IMG/VR virus record: IMGVR_UViG_3300027833_000085
Span: 1-44,662 of that record
Direction: 5' to 3' (one strand)
Source: a virus
DNA length: 44,662 nucleotides
Shown here: positions 22,049 through 31,724 of the stretch, piece by piece
How the letters are laid out: every line of letters starts with the position of its first letter
How positions within the stretch are numbered: position 1 is the stretch's first letter
Notes under the pieces: model-generated
The model's database searches: none
What the model was told of the DNA's origin: nothing
Seen by the model: the letters and a program-made list of their open reading frames with translations, nothing else
Program-made: the position numbers and the translations under genes

Positions 22049-22056
22049 TATATTTG
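22049..22056 (+). promoter_or_regulatory. Bacteroidota -7 box TATATTTG before scaffold/capsid genes
   Basis: This exact box should start transcription near 22061, with an A/T-rich leader of about 14 nt before the ATG at 22075. It is likely the main promoter of the capsid operon. Confidence 0.7.
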
Positions 22057-22074
22057 CACTTAAATTAAATTCTA

Positions 22075-23166
22075 ATGGAAGAAAACACACAACCCGTAGA
22101 GGCGATGGAGCAGCAGGCTCCCGTTTCTGCACCAGAAGAGTCTACGTCATCGTTTAGTTTTATAAGCGACGAAGAGGTGGCTCAAATTAACCAACCCCAG
22201 CAAACGGGACAGCCTACTCAGGAAGCTCCTTCGCAGGTTGAACAAACACAAGAAACACCTGTTGAGCAGATTGGCGACCAGCCCGAAGCCCAACAACAAT
22301 ATGCACCTGAAGAAATTGAAGGCGCGGTATTCGAATTCCTTAGCGAAAGGCTTGGGAGAGATGTCCGTTCTTTTGACGACTTACAGGCGCAACAGCAGGA
22401 GCAGAGAGAGCTCGATGAAAGAATTTCTGTGATCGCGGATTTTGTCGAAAAGACTGGCCGTGACCCTAGAGATTGGTTTGTTTACCAGTCCATGAACCCT
22501 TCCGAAATGGATGACATGACTGCTATTCAGGTACAGATGGCATCTGATTACCCGAACCTATCTCAAGAAGAAATTGGCTTATTGATCTCTAGCAAGTATA
22601 AGCTTGATCCCGATCTACACTCAGAGGAGGAGGTGAAGCTCTCGCAACTGCAAATGAAGATGGACTCGGCTAGCGCTCGAAGTGGGATAGAAGGTCTGCG
22701 TTCGCAGTACCAGGCCCCTGAACGTCAAGCAGAAACATCGACATCTCCAATTGATGATAATTGGATTGCTTCTATGAGAAGCGAAGTGAGTTCTATGGAA
22801 GGGGTTGAATTTGACCTTGGAAATGGAAAGAGCTTTACTTTCGGAATGGATGACAATTACAGGAATCAACTTGCGGATAAAAACGCTCGCCTTGACGAGT
22901 ACTTTGATCCTTATGTACGTGAGGATGGAAGCTGGGATTACGAATCGTTGAATGTTCACCGAGCCGTCATTGACAATATGGAAAGTATCGTAAAATCTGT
23001 TTATAAGCAGGGTATGTCCGATGGTCAAAGAGGTTTAGTCGATCGTGCAGCTAACGTAACCGCTCAGTCTCCGAATCAAGGCAGTACACCACAAGGGCCT
23101 GACGCTCTTACCCAACAATTAAAACAAGCGCTTGGGCAAGGTGGCGGAGGGTTCGGATTTATCTAA
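22075..23166 (+). CDS. Scaffold protein candidate
   Basis: The 363-aa acidic protein sits directly upstream of the major capsid gene. Residues 1-90 are Gln/Glu/Pro-rich and disordered. A helical body follows, and a short Gly-rich C-terminus ends GGGGFGFI. Acidic, helical, disordered-ended proteins in this position are commonly scaffolds that guide MCP assembly and leave before or during packaging. No protease motif is seen. The scaffold role is inferred from position and composition. Confidence 0.6.
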   Translation: MEENTQPVEAMEQQAPVSAPEESTSSFSFISDEEVAQINQPQQTGQPTQEAPSQVEQTQETPVEQIGDQPEAQQQYAPEEIEGAVFEFLSERLGRDVRSFDDLQAQQQEQRELDERISVIADFVEKTGRDPRDWFVYQSMNPSEMDDMTAIQVQMASDYPNLSQEEIGLLISSKYKLDPDLHSEEEVKLSQLQMKMDSASARSGIEGLRSQYQAPERQAETSTSPIDDNWIASMRSEVSSMEGVEFDLGNGKSFTFGMDDNYRNQLADKNARLDEYFDPYVREDGSWDYESLNVHRAVIDNMESIVKSVYKQGMSDGQRGLVDRAANVTAQSPNQGSTPQGPDALTQQLKQALGQGGGGFGFI

Positions 23167-23187
23167 ACTATTAAAAAATAAAAAATT

Positions 23188-24591
23188 ATGGCTATTTCAG
23201 GACAAGGCGATAGAGCAACAACTAACGCCAGCCCAACAAACGGAGGTCTTAAAGCTACCCCAGAGAACTACACATCTCTGGCTAATTTGCTAGACCCAAC
23301 CAAACCAGACGTACAAGACCTGTACGTCTCTACTTTTGGTGATCAAGGGATCACTGGATTCTTAGAGCTTACTGGCGCTAAGAAAAACGCAGGCACTTCA
23401 GACGAGGCCGAGTGGTATGAAGAAGGTCGTTTGCACAAGACGGTTGGTTACACTGGTTCAGCCGCTGCTGTTGCTGATACAAGTAATGCTACACTTACCG
23501 TTTCAGGTATTCCGTGTCGCGCAAATGATGTTTTGCTTCTTGCTACAGGAGAGAGAGTTGTTGTCATTAAGACAGCGACCAACACCCTCGATGTAGTTCG
23601 CCTTGACGGTGAAGTTCTCGCTGCCGACTTGTCAGGAACTGCTGCGATTATCGGTAACACTTACGCTCAAGGAACAGAGCAGCCTTCTGAATTTTTCACT
23701 ACTGGTCTAACCAGAATGAGAAATCCATACATCATCACTAAAGAGATGTACGAGGTTAATGGCTCACAAGCTACCAACATCGGATGGTTGAACGTAAACG
23801 GACAGTACATGTGGTACTTGAAGAACGAAATGGATGCTCGTAAGCGATTTATGAATCAGAGAGAGGCGATGTTGCTGTACTCTCAGCTTGACTTGACCTC
23901 CGCTGCTGCTGCGGCTGATGGCACTATTGCACTTGGTGGTATTGAAGCAGCTGCTGCTGGAGACGCTTCTGGATCTATCCCAGGTTCTGAAGGCTACTTC
24001 CAGGCTGTTGAGCGAAGAGGTATTGTCGCTGCTGTTTCTGGTGGATCACAAGGCACTTTCAATACTATGGCTGATATGGACGCAATCATCCTTGAACTCG
24101 ATAAAGAAGGAGCTCCTGCTGAGTACGCTATGTACTTGAACAGAAAAGCATCTTTGGATATTGACGATATGCTCGCTAACGGTGTCGCTACTGCAACGAC
24201 TGCTGGTTTGGCAGGACAGTTTGGTGCGTTTAACAACTCAGCTGATATGGCTGTTAAGCTTGGCTTTAAGTCGTTTACTCGTGGAGGTTACACTTTTCAC
24301 AAGCATGACTGGAAGTTGTTGAACGATCCTACATTGGGTGGAATTGGCCTTAACAAGGGCGCTATGATTCCTTTGTCTCAAGTTGCTGATGCTAAGTCTG
24401 GTGCTAAAGCTCCAGCTTTGCAGATGAACTATAAATCTGCTGGCAACTACTCTCGTGAGATGGAGCACTGGGTAGAAGGTGGTGGCGTTCTTGGACACGT
24501 AACTAGCGGAAAGGATACGGTTAAGTTTAACTACCGTTCTGAATGCAACTTGGTAACTCGCGCTGCTAACCAGCACGTTGTTATTAAGTAA
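23188..24591 (+). CDS. Major capsid protein (HK97-fold, crAss-like style)
   Basis: The 467-aa product has a polar N-arm and then a segment typical of Bacteroidota phage MCPs (GDQGITGFLELTG, EAEWYEEGRLHKTVG). An apparent insertion domain follows around residues 88-155 (LTVSGIPCRANDVLLLATGERV), then the conserved A-domain helices and strands (MDARKRFMNQREAMLLYSQ; LNDPTLGG). It sits between the scaffold candidate and a strong terminator. The A-rich leader is typical of highly translated Bacteroidota genes. The GroES-like protein at 9704 is a candidate folding helper. Confidence 0.85.
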   Translation: MAISGQGDRATTNASPTNGGLKATPENYTSLANLLDPTKPDVQDLYVSTFGDQGITGFLELTGAKKNAGTSDEAEWYEEGRLHKTVGYTGSAAAVADTSNATLTVSGIPCRANDVLLLATGERVVVIKTATNTLDVVRLDGEVLAADLSGTAAIIGNTYAQGTEQPSEFFTTGLTRMRNPYIITKEMYEVNGSQATNIGWLNVNGQYMWYLKNEMDARKRFMNQREAMLLYSQLDLTSAAAAADGTIALGGIEAAAAGDASGSIPGSEGYFQAVERRGIVAAVSGGSQGTFNTMADMDAIILELDKEGAPAEYAMYLNRKASLDIDDMLANGVATATTAGLAGQFGAFNNSADMAVKLGFKSFTRGGYTFHKHDWKLLNDPTLGGIGLNKGAMIPLSQVADAKSGAKAPALQMNYKSAGNYSREMEHWVEGGGVLGHVTSGKDTVKFNYRSECNLVTRAANQHVVIK

Positions 24592-24609
24592 GGATAACGC
24601 AGGTAATTA

Positions 24610-24636
24610 GGCAGGGGCTTCGGCCCTTGCCTTTTT
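24610..24636 (+). terminator. Strong rho-independent terminator after the capsid gene
   Basis: GGCAGGGGC pairs with GCCCTTGCC (one G-U wobble) across a TTCG tetraloop, followed by TTTTT. It isolates the capsid transcript from downstream genes. Confidence 0.9.
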
Positions 24637-24668
24637 ATCCTTTTTTGAAACTTTAATTTAATCTTATT

Positions 24669-25478
24669 ATGAATCAATCAACTAAGCGCCCTCCTGGACG
24701 GCCTAAAAAGACAGAAGATGCCCCAGTAATGGAGCGACAGACTAAGAAGAAGCCTATTCGACGCCAAGAGAAGATATCTGCTACTCAAGAATACAAAGTC
24801 AACGATGGCGGAGCTGTAACGATGCTTATGCAGAGCGGCATCACGGTTTTTGACGAGGAATCGGGTATGGTACGAGAGATTCGCTATTGCGAGAATGAAA
24901 ACTCTATCTGGAAAGATGAACAAGCTGATCGGTCTGTAAAGACTCCAGTCATCTTCCGTATGGGTAGAATATTCGTAAACGAAAAACAGCCTAACCTCAA
25001 GAACTTCCTTGAGATCCACCCTCAGAATAAATCTAACGGAGGTTCTCTTTTTGAGCTGGTAGACAATCTAAAGAAGGTAGAGGTGGACATCGATAAGGAA
25101 TTCCTTGTTAATGATGCTGTCTCTTTGCTTCGGTCTAAAGAGCTTGATGAGCTTCTTGCTGTATCTTTAGCGTTCGGCATGGATATCAACCGACCTATTG
25201 CTGAGGTAAAGCATGACTTGCTTTTAAAGGCTAAATCGTCCCCGAAGGTATTTATCGAGTCATTCGATAACCCTGTGGTAGCTATGAAGTCTAAGATTAA
25301 GCAGGCTGTATCATATCAAATTATTAAAGCTGACAGCGATGCTATTAAGTGGTTCGACACCAATAAGCACATTATCTCCGTCCCTGTGGGACAAGATCCT
25401 GTTGATGTTTTTGTTCGTTACTGCATGACCGAGGCAGGAGCCCCAGTCGTTGGAGAGATCGAACGTCAGCTAGGCTAA
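24669..25478 (+). CDS. 269-aa protein with N-terminal AT-hook
   Basis: Residues 7-14 (RPPGRPKK) are a textbook AT-hook, the minor-groove binder of A/T-rich DNA, within a basic N-terminal 45 residues. The rest is a soluble mixed domain (FRMGRIFVNEKQPNLKNFLEIHPQN, then helices) without known motifs. It stands alone between two terminators. It may be a packaged DNA-binding protein or a head-completion factor. Confidence 0.55.
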   Translation: MNQSTKRPPGRPKKTEDAPVMERQTKKKPIRRQEKISATQEYKVNDGGAVTMLMQSGITVFDEESGMVREIRYCENENSIWKDEQADRSVKTPVIFRMGRIFVNEKQPNLKNFLEIHPQNKSNGGSLFELVDNLKKVEVDIDKEFLVNDAVSLLRSKELDELLAVSLAFGMDINRPIAEVKHDLLLKAKSSPKVFIESFDNPVVAMKSKIKQAVSYQIIKADSDAIKWFDTNKHIISVPVGQDPVDVFVRYCMTEAGAPVVGEIERQLG

Positions 25479-25501
25479 GACAGCCTTACACCCACTATGA
25501 G

Positions 25502-25532
25502 AAGCCTCCTATTTAGGGGGCTTTTCTTTTTT
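25502..25532 (+). terminator. Rho-independent terminator
   Basis: AAGCCTCC pairs with GGGGGCTT (one T-G wobble) across a TATTTA loop, followed by a T-rich tract (TTTTCTTTTTT). It abuts the next promoter. Confidence 0.8.
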
Positions 25533-25533
25533 G

Positions 25534-25541
25534 TATATTTG
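25534..25541 (+). promoter_or_regulatory. Bacteroidota -7 box TATATTTG, leaderless start
   Basis: This exact box begins 12 nt before the A of the ATG at 25546. It overlaps the end of the preceding terminator T-tract. Confidence 0.7.
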
Positions 25542-25545
25542 CTTC

Positions 25546-26295
25546 ATGGCAAAGACATTCGGCGCTAGTGTAATAACGGTCTACCAAACTCTTCGGGACC
25601 TCGCAAACAAGGACAATCATGGGTTCTTGTCTGACGTTGAGTTCAACAGGTTTGCTAACTACGCGCAGCTTAACGTATTCAACAATTTATTTAACGAGTT
25701 AAAAGATTCTCGTAGGCTAAGTAAAGCGGGCTTTGAACCTTCTAGAGACAAAGCTAGATTTAAGCGTATCCAAGAAGACCTGGCGGCTTTTTCCGCTAAA
25801 GCTACGCTGACTAAGGTTAACGGAGTGTTTAATGTCTCTACGGAGACAACAGCAAAGCCTTTAGCTAGGATAATCAGCATGGCTACCGCTGGAAGTATAC
25901 TTTTAGACCAATCTACTAAGAAGCCTATCGAGATCTGTTATGATGAAGAGAAGATTGAGCGTATCCTAGTTAGCAATCTTAGCTCCCCTACAGAGGAGTT
26001 TCCTATCGCTTTAGTGTCTGAGGATATTTATGTGTTTCCTACCAGTGTCAATAAGATTGAAGTCAGGTATTACAAGCAACCTCAAGGTAGAAGTGCATCA
26101 ACGGGGTCAAGGGTATCTTCACCCCCTAAATATGAGACAGGGTCCAGTGTCGTTGATTTTGAACTCCCAGAACATTACGTTACAGATCTGATTGAAGAGA
26201 TGGCCCGAATGATGGGATTGAACCTAAGGGATAGAGACATCCAGACTTACGGCACTAACGAAGCGCAGTTAAATAACCAAGCAGAAACATACTAA
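25546..26295 (+). CDS. Ring/head-tail connector-like protein 1
   Basis: The frame opens at a TTG at 25531, inside the promoter. I choose ATG 25546 (MAKTFGASVITVYQ) because of the promoter geometry, giving 249 aa. The protein has helical ends and a beta-rich middle (SEDIYVFPTSVNKIEVRYYKQPQG). The C-terminal part (LPEHYVTDLIEEMARMMGLNLRDRDIQTYG) is typical of connector proteins just after the MCP in crAss-like and other podoviruses. It is coupled to the next gene by TAATG and likely forms one ring below the portal. Confidence 0.55.
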   Translation: MAKTFGASVITVYQTLRDLANKDNHGFLSDVEFNRFANYAQLNVFNNLFNELKDSRRLSKAGFEPSRDKARFKRIQEDLAAFSAKATLTKVNGVFNVSTETTAKPLARIISMATAGSILLDQSTKKPIEICYDEEKIERILVSNLSSPTEEFPIALVSEDIYVFPTSVNKIEVRYYKQPQGRSASTGSRVSSPPKYETGSSVVDFELPEHYVTDLIEEMARMMGLNLRDRDIQTYGTNEAQLNNQAETY

Positions 26296-27122
26296 TGGCT
26301 AGAAATACAGTACCGCTAAATCAGGTTATAAACGACTTCATTCTTTCTTTTGCCGAAGATGATTTCGCAGCAAATGCTAGCGACAATCAGATTAGAACTT
26401 ACGCTCTTCGAGGGGTAAGGGACATGGGGTTCGATGTTTCGAAAAAGATTAGATCTTTAAAACTAGCAATCAACTCAGCCAATAACACTGTTGAGCTTCC
26501 AGACGATTATGTAGATTGGAGCAAGATAGGGGTTGTAGGTACCGATGGTTTAGTTTACGTTTTAGGAGAGAACAAGAACATTAATTACTCCCAAGCATAC
26601 GATACTGGAGCGGGAGTTAAAGCGCCTACTTCTGCGACGGCTAATGACAGCGACAACGACGGTGTGTACGACCGACTTGACGACAAGACCTCTAACGAAG
26701 GTGTAGGCATACAGTCAGGGTTTAACTCAACTATCTTCAGGGATTACTACTACGGGGCTCAAAATGCTGTCTACGGGGCTGGAGGGGGTCGATATAGAGG
26801 GGAGTTCAGGGTTAACCTTGATCAGAACAGAATTGAAATCAGTCCTATGAGCGGTGTAGGGGAAGTGGTTATTGAATATGTAGCGGACGAAGCTCGATCT
26901 AAGAACCCGTCAATCCATGTATACTTAGAGGAAGCTTTGATGGCTTATATGTATTACAGGATTATCGAGAGAAAATCGTCTGTCCCTGCAAACGAAAAGG
27001 CACGAGCTAGAACGGAATACTATAACGAGCTACGCAAGGGGAACGCTCGAATGAAGTCCTTCACTAAAGAAGAGGCTCTTAAGACAATTAGAAAGAATTT
27101 CAAACAGTCACCTAAGTTCTAA
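26295..27122 (+). CDS. Ring/tail-tubular-like protein 2 with calcium-type loop
   Basis: The 275-aa product begins MARNTVPLNQVINDFILS. Its beta-rich core has an insertion with DSDNDGVYD (118-126), a thrombospondin type 3-like calcium loop. The C-terminal part (EEALMAYMYYRIIERKSSVPANEK) is helical, as in tail-tube gatekeepers. It is coupled upstream and downstream by TAATG. With the 25546 product it probably builds the collar between portal and muzzle. Confidence 0.55.
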   Translation: MARNTVPLNQVINDFILSFAEDDFAANASDNQIRTYALRGVRDMGFDVSKKIRSLKLAINSANNTVELPDDYVDWSKIGVVGTDGLVYVLGENKNINYSQAYDTGAGVKAPTSATANDSDNDGVYDRLDDKTSNEGVGIQSGFNSTIFRDYYYGAQNAVYGAGGGRYRGEFRVNLDQNRIEISPMSGVGEVVIEYVADEARSKNPSIHVYLEEALMAYMYYRIIERKSSVPANEKARARTEYYNELRKGNARMKSFTKEEALKTIRKNFKQSPKF

Positions 27123-30100
27123 TGGCGATTGACAAGATAAAGCTTAGACACCTCGCTAAGGATAAAGATGTGAGGCTTTTCCAGGAAGGCGATATGCTTG
27201 ACGCTTTGAATATTAGCGTAGACGCAAACAGCGAATCTTCTGGCGACTTAGTCAAAAATATTAAGTCCACTCTGAAGGGTACAGCCGCGACCGCTTCGGA
27301 TCAGCTTCCAAATGAAAATTGTAGGGTTGTAGGTAGCGTATCTGACGATGCTAACGGAAAGGTTTACTTTTTTGTTTGGTCTGCGACAACAAGTAATCAC
27401 GGCATATATCAGTACGACGCTGCTTTAGGAACTTATAAAGTTGTTTTAAAGTCTTCTGTTTTGGGCTTTAGTGAATATGGTTTTGTTAAAGCAGATTTAA
27501 TTAACGGTGAATTTCAGAAAGACGAGGTATCACAAACTATCGTTTATTTTACGGACGGGGTAAAGCCTCCTCGTAAGATCAATGTAGATAGAGCTTTTGC
27601 TACTGCGTTAGGTAATTATTCTAACAGGGAGCTTGAAGAGTTTTTATCTGTCATTAAAAGCCCCTCGCTCTTCCCCCCTACAGTTTCTTTGGCTACAGAT
27701 ACTAGCAGAAAAAGGAACAACCTATACGGCTCTGTCTATCAGTTTGCTGTACAGTACGTGTATAAGGATGGAGAGTCCTCTGCTTTATCTCCTCACTCTA
27801 AAGTTGTATACCCTAGATACATGTCCCTTCAGGGTGTCGTTGATTCTGCCATAGATGCCGATGACGTTAACGCTGAGAATGTAGCGTTTGTGAACACAAA
27901 ATGGAGGAGTTTACCTCCTACTCTTGACGAATTCCGAAAGGAGGTTTCTAAAATTAGAATATTGGGGCGAACATTAAATTCAAACCCATTTTTTATCGTT
28001 GACGAGTTCGACCCTAACATAGATGTAGTCAGGAACGGCACAACGCTGTATAGTACTTCTAGCGGGGTTTATAAGTTTTATAACGATGGACTTTACTTGT
28101 ACGAACAACCCAACGTAACGGACAAGGTTTACGATGACGTCCCTCAAACTGCCGTAGGTCAAACGATCGCGGGCAACAGACTTATGTACTCTAACGTTAA
28201 GGCTGGTTATCCGAACGTAAATGTAAGGGCTAATTTAACGGTAGCATACGCTCAAGAGCCTAGTGTCAATTTAATCGACGCGCTTAGTTCCTCGAACTTC
28301 CTTACACATGAGCAAAATATCACAGCTAATTCTCCTGATGGCTTTTTAAGGTTTGATTTTAACGGGCTATTTCCAAACGGCGCTACAACGATAGGTGCGG
28401 GCTTACAAGTAAGCTTTAGCTTTGAGTACTTACCTACTTCTTTTAATCAATGGGGGTATTACAATCAGAGTGGTAGCACTGAAGATGCCCCTATTTTAAA
28501 AGTGAACTGGGAAGATGAAGACGGGGCTGCTCAAAACACTTATATAGGCCAGGCTGAAGACAGTCAGGAAATAACGATCTACGGTGAACAAGGTACTTTT
28601 GCTAATCCAGGAGACTCAAGAGGGGCTATTGACTTTGGCATAGACTCTTCTCAGCAGGAAAGCAATATGTCTTGGCAAACTTTAGACGTTGTCTTTGTCA
28701 CTGAAGAGGTGATGACGAAGGACAATTTTATGGCGAAAATGTCAGGACTTGTGAGAGATCAACTTTTAAGTTACTCATTTGACTCTTCCTTATCCGCTTC
28801 GACAACAGATACTATTGCTTGGCAACTTAGAGATGGTGCAGGCGCTTTAGCTTACGAGCTCGAAACCCAAAGGCTAGACTTCGACATAAGGTTTGACGTT
28901 GTAAGCGCTTCTGGGAATATAACACTAAAGCCTGTTGCTGGAAACTACTTTATCCCAAGCGGCAACCTTGCTGATGATGGAAATCTTAACTCGTCAACAG
29001 AGAAAACAAGAATTAGAACCGTCTCCAATGGGGTAGCTGGCGGATACCTAAGTGGCGTTTTTAACGGGTTAGCGCAGTACTCTTTCTTTACTAGCGGCAC
29101 TTCCATCCCGCGAGAATTGAATGGGATTCCAGAAACGGGGATAGATGATGAGTGGGATGACTATGATTATTCTTACGATGGCACTACAATAACCAATCAA
29201 GAGAATGGAGCTCGCATACCCTCTCTTTCGTCTGTACAGGCTTTTTCTAGAAGAACATTTAAATCTGGGTGTTCTCATAAGTTTGGTATTGTCTACTTCG
29301 ATAGACACGGAAGACCAGGATATGTTAACGACTTAGGAAGTGTTGAAGTAAAACCTTTTGGCGATTCGGCTAGGACTTTCGATGTTGGCGGCTCTCCCAC
29401 AGCCCATGAAGGTCCCTGTACAATTTTAGTAGATATGCTTTCGTCGCCGCCGACCTGGGCTTCTACATATCAGATTGTCTACTCAGACATGCAAACATGG
29501 GAGAAGTTTGAATCTTTTACTGTAGGTGGAGCTTGGTTTAAAAGTGTTTTAGAAAACACAGCAAATAGTACAAACGAATATTATACCGACACTAAAAAAA
29601 TCTACGTTAGTTTCAATACTTTAGCTGAGTTTCAATCGGGCAAAGGCGCTTTAAAGGACTACGCTTACACTCCTGGAGATAAGCTTAGGATTATAAGCTA
29701 TAAAGATGGAACAACGTCTGCTTTAAGTTACGGGAACAACCTTGAATTTGACGTAATAGGATATGAAACAGTAGTTACTGACCTAGATCCTGACACCAAT
29801 GCCCCAACGGAAATACACACAAATCACGTAGGTAAGTTTTTAGTTTTGTCTCCTGTAGGAGGTCAGCCCGTTACTCACTTTGATCCAGGCACAGATGGAG
29901 ATTTTTGGAATCACGAAGTTTTAGTAGAAATCCTTACCCCAAGAAAGACACCTCCAGAAGAAGTGTTTTATGAAATTGGAGAGTCAAGAAAGATATTAGG
30001 GCCAAGGGAGTTGTCGGATCTTTCGAACAATACCCATAACGACGGAGATCCAATTTCTTTAACCGAGGGCAGCGTATATTATGGCTCTAGATCAGTTGTG

Positions 30101-31711
30101 ATTCCGCCCATTCTCAATGATGGAAATGGCGATCCTAATACCTTTTGGACCTTTACAAATATAGAGCTTTTTGTATTTGGGGTTAGGAATATTGAATCTA
30201 TGGACGCTTCAGACTTCGTGCCTTCAAGGTGTTGGAGTAAAGGGCGAGCTCATGTAAAGTATGATAAAGCCGCTACGGTAGATTACTACAATAGAATTAC
30301 TTATAGCGAAGAATACGGAGATGATATCGGAGACATCACTTTCTCTAGTTTTAATCCAGGGGCTTTTTCTTATAAGAACATGCCTAAGCGGTACGGGGCT
30401 ATAAACTATATCGGTAACGTAAATCAAAACCTTGTTTCTCTTCAAGAGAATAAGCTGTCTCTTGTGCCTGTAAATAGAAACGTCATCGAATATGCCGACT
30501 CTACTTCTAACGTCACAGCTAGCAAAGAGGTTTTAGGTACTCATCAAGAAGCTAATGGAGACTTTGGAATTGGAAGCGACCCTTCCTCAGCTTTAATTAG
30601 AGACGGTATCGTTTTCTTTGTTGACAGATCTCGTCAAAAGATTATCGCTTCTGGGGGGACTGAAATGAAGGTTATTTCAGATCTAGATATGTCTTCTTTC
30701 TTTGAGGCGCAGATGGACAGCCTAGCAAGCATTGCTAACGGAGGCAGGATTGTCAGCGGGTTTGACCCTCAAGAAAAAATGTACTACGTAACCTTTGAAG
30801 GAGTTGGTACGACGGGGTATTCTCTTCCTAGAAAGAAATGGATTAGCCGATATAGCTTTACTCCTTCTAACTACGTAAGTATAGACAACTCTATGATTTC
30901 TGGCTTTAGAAAAGCCATTGGTGACCCTCCCGTTAATTATCTGTTTCATAAACATAGCGCAGGATCGTCAAGAAACAATTTTTACGGCAACGGATACCCT
31001 TCTGAAGTTCAGGTAGTTTCTAAAATCTCTCCATCTGAAGTTAAAGTATTTAATGCTTTGTCTTATGAAGGCAATAGCGCTGACTGGACTGTAGATGATG
31101 CTGTATTAACCGACTTACATCAAGAGTCTGGTCTTATATCTTCTTTTAAAGAAAAGGAAGGGGCTTACTATGCTTCAATGCCTAGGGTAGTTGGAGGCAC
31201 GAAAATTCCCGTTAATGGATCTACTAATGGTGGCACGAGTCAATATTTATTGCTAGGAAGAGTTTCTAGTTACGAGGTTTCAGGCACTGGGCATATCGTT
31301 ACACTTGACAATAGACTATCCAGAATCCCTATGCCTTCTGGGACCCCTTTAGTATCTTTTGTATCTGGATCAAGCGAAACTATATACGGTCCTGATGAGT
31401 TGTTAGCTTTGGGGAGTAATAACGGAACTGTCGCTGCTACGATGTCTAGCTACGACCTTGACGCTAACACGATCACAATAAGCAACTCCAGTGAGTGGCC
31501 CGTTGTTTCGGGAAATAATGCTTTTCAAGATAACAACAACAACGGCAAACCTCTTTACTTGGTTTTAAACGCAGAAGCAAACGGAGACCCCGTTAGAGGC
31601 CGATGGGCTAAGATCCGACTAACTAACGTCGGCGCAGGTCCTCAAGAGCTATACTGTATTAACACTCACATATCTAAGTCTAAGACGCATCATGTCTTAG
31701 GACAGGAATAA
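27122..31711 (+). CDS. 1529-aa tail muzzle/stabilisation-type protein
   Basis: The N-terminus (RLFQEGDMLDALNISVD, then DLVKNIKSTLKGT and GSVSDDANGKVYFFVW) matches the style of Bacteroidota phage stabilisation/muzzle proteins, with beta-propeller-like repeats of VYFFVWS and IVYFTDG type. The length is within what is seen for the muzzle of crAss-like phages. It has many Ig-like or propeller strands and no transmembrane helix. It follows the two ring genes directly, as expected for the distal short tail. The protein probably forms the nozzle through which DNA and cargo pass. Assignment by N-terminal style, size and order. Confidence 0.6.
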   Translation: MAIDKIKLRHLAKDKDVRLFQEGDMLDALNISVDANSESSGDLVKNIKSTLKGTAATASDQLPNENCRVVGSVSDDANGKVYFFVWSATTSNHGIYQYDAALGTYKVVLKSSVLGFSEYGFVKADLINGEFQKDEVSQTIVYFTDGVKPPRKINVDRAFATALGNYSNRELEEFLSVIKSPSLFPPTVSLATDTSRKRNNLYGSVYQFAVQYVYKDGESSALSPHSKVVYPRYMSLQGVVDSAIDADDVNAENVAFVNTKWRSLPPTLDEFRKEVSKIRILGRTLNSNPFFIVDEFDPNIDVVRNGTTLYSTSSGVYKFYNDGLYLYEQPNVTDKVYDDVPQTAVGQTIAGNRLMYSNVKAGYPNVNVRANLTVAYAQEPSVNLIDALSSSNFLTHEQNITANSPDGFLRFDFNGLFPNGATTIGAGLQVSFSFEYLPTSFNQWGYYNQSGSTEDAPILKVNWEDEDGAAQNTYIGQAEDSQEITIYGEQGTFANPGDSRGAIDFGIDSSQQESNMSWQTLDVVFVTEEVMTKDNFMAKMSGLVRDQLLSYSFDSSLSASTTDTIAWQLRDGAGALAYELETQRLDFDIRFDVVSASGNITLKPVAGNYFIPSGNLADDGNLNSSTEKTRIRTVSNGVAGGYLSGVFNGLAQYSFFTSGTSIPRELNGIPETGIDDEWDDYDYSYDGTTITNQENGARIPSLSSVQAFSRRTFKSGCSHKFGIVYFDRHGRPGYVNDLGSVEVKPFGDSARTFDVGGSPTAHEGPCTILVDMLSSPPTWASTYQIVYSDMQTWEKFESFTVGGAWFKSVLENTANSTNEYYTDTKKIYVSFNTLAEFQSGKGALKDYAYTPGDKLRIISYKDGTTSALSYGNNLEFDVIGYETVVTDLDPDTNAPTEIHTNHVGKFLVLSPVGGQPVTHFDPGTDGDFWNHEVLVEILTPRKTPPEEVFYEIGESRKILGPRELSDLSNNTHNDGDPISLTEGSVYYGSRSVVIPPILNDGNGDPNTFWTFTNIELFVFGVRNIESMDASDFVPSRCWSKGRAHVKYDKAATVDYYNRITYSEEYGDDIGDITFSSFNPGAFSYKNMPKRYGAINYIGNVNQNLVSLQENKLSLVPVNRNVIEYADSTSNVTASKEVLGTHQEANGDFGIGSDPSSALIRDGIVFFVDRSRQKIIASGGTEMKVISDLDMSSFFEAQMDSLASIANGGRIVSGFDPQEKMYYVTFEGVGTTGYSLPRKKWISRYSFTPSNYVSIDNSMISGFRKAIGDPPVNYLFHKHSAGSSRNNFYGNGYPSEVQVVSKISPSEVKVFNALSYEGNSADWTVDDAVLTDLHQESGLISSFKEKEGAYYASMPRVVGGTKIPVNGSTNGGTSQYLLLGRVSSYEVSGTGHIVTLDNRLSRIPMPSGTPLVSFVSGSSETIYGPDELLALGSNNGTVAATMSSYDLDANTITISNSSEWPVVSGNNAFQDNNNNGKPLYLVLNAEANGDPVRGRWAKIRLTNVGAGPQELYCINTHISKSKTHHVLGQE

Positions 31712-31712
31712 C

Positions 31713-31720
31713 TATATTTG
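31713..31720 (+). promoter_or_regulatory. Bacteroidota -7 box TATATTTG, leaderless start
   Basis: This exact box lies just after the muzzle stop and begins 12 nt before the A of the ATG at 31725. Confidence 0.7.
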
Positions 31721-31724
31721 TAGA

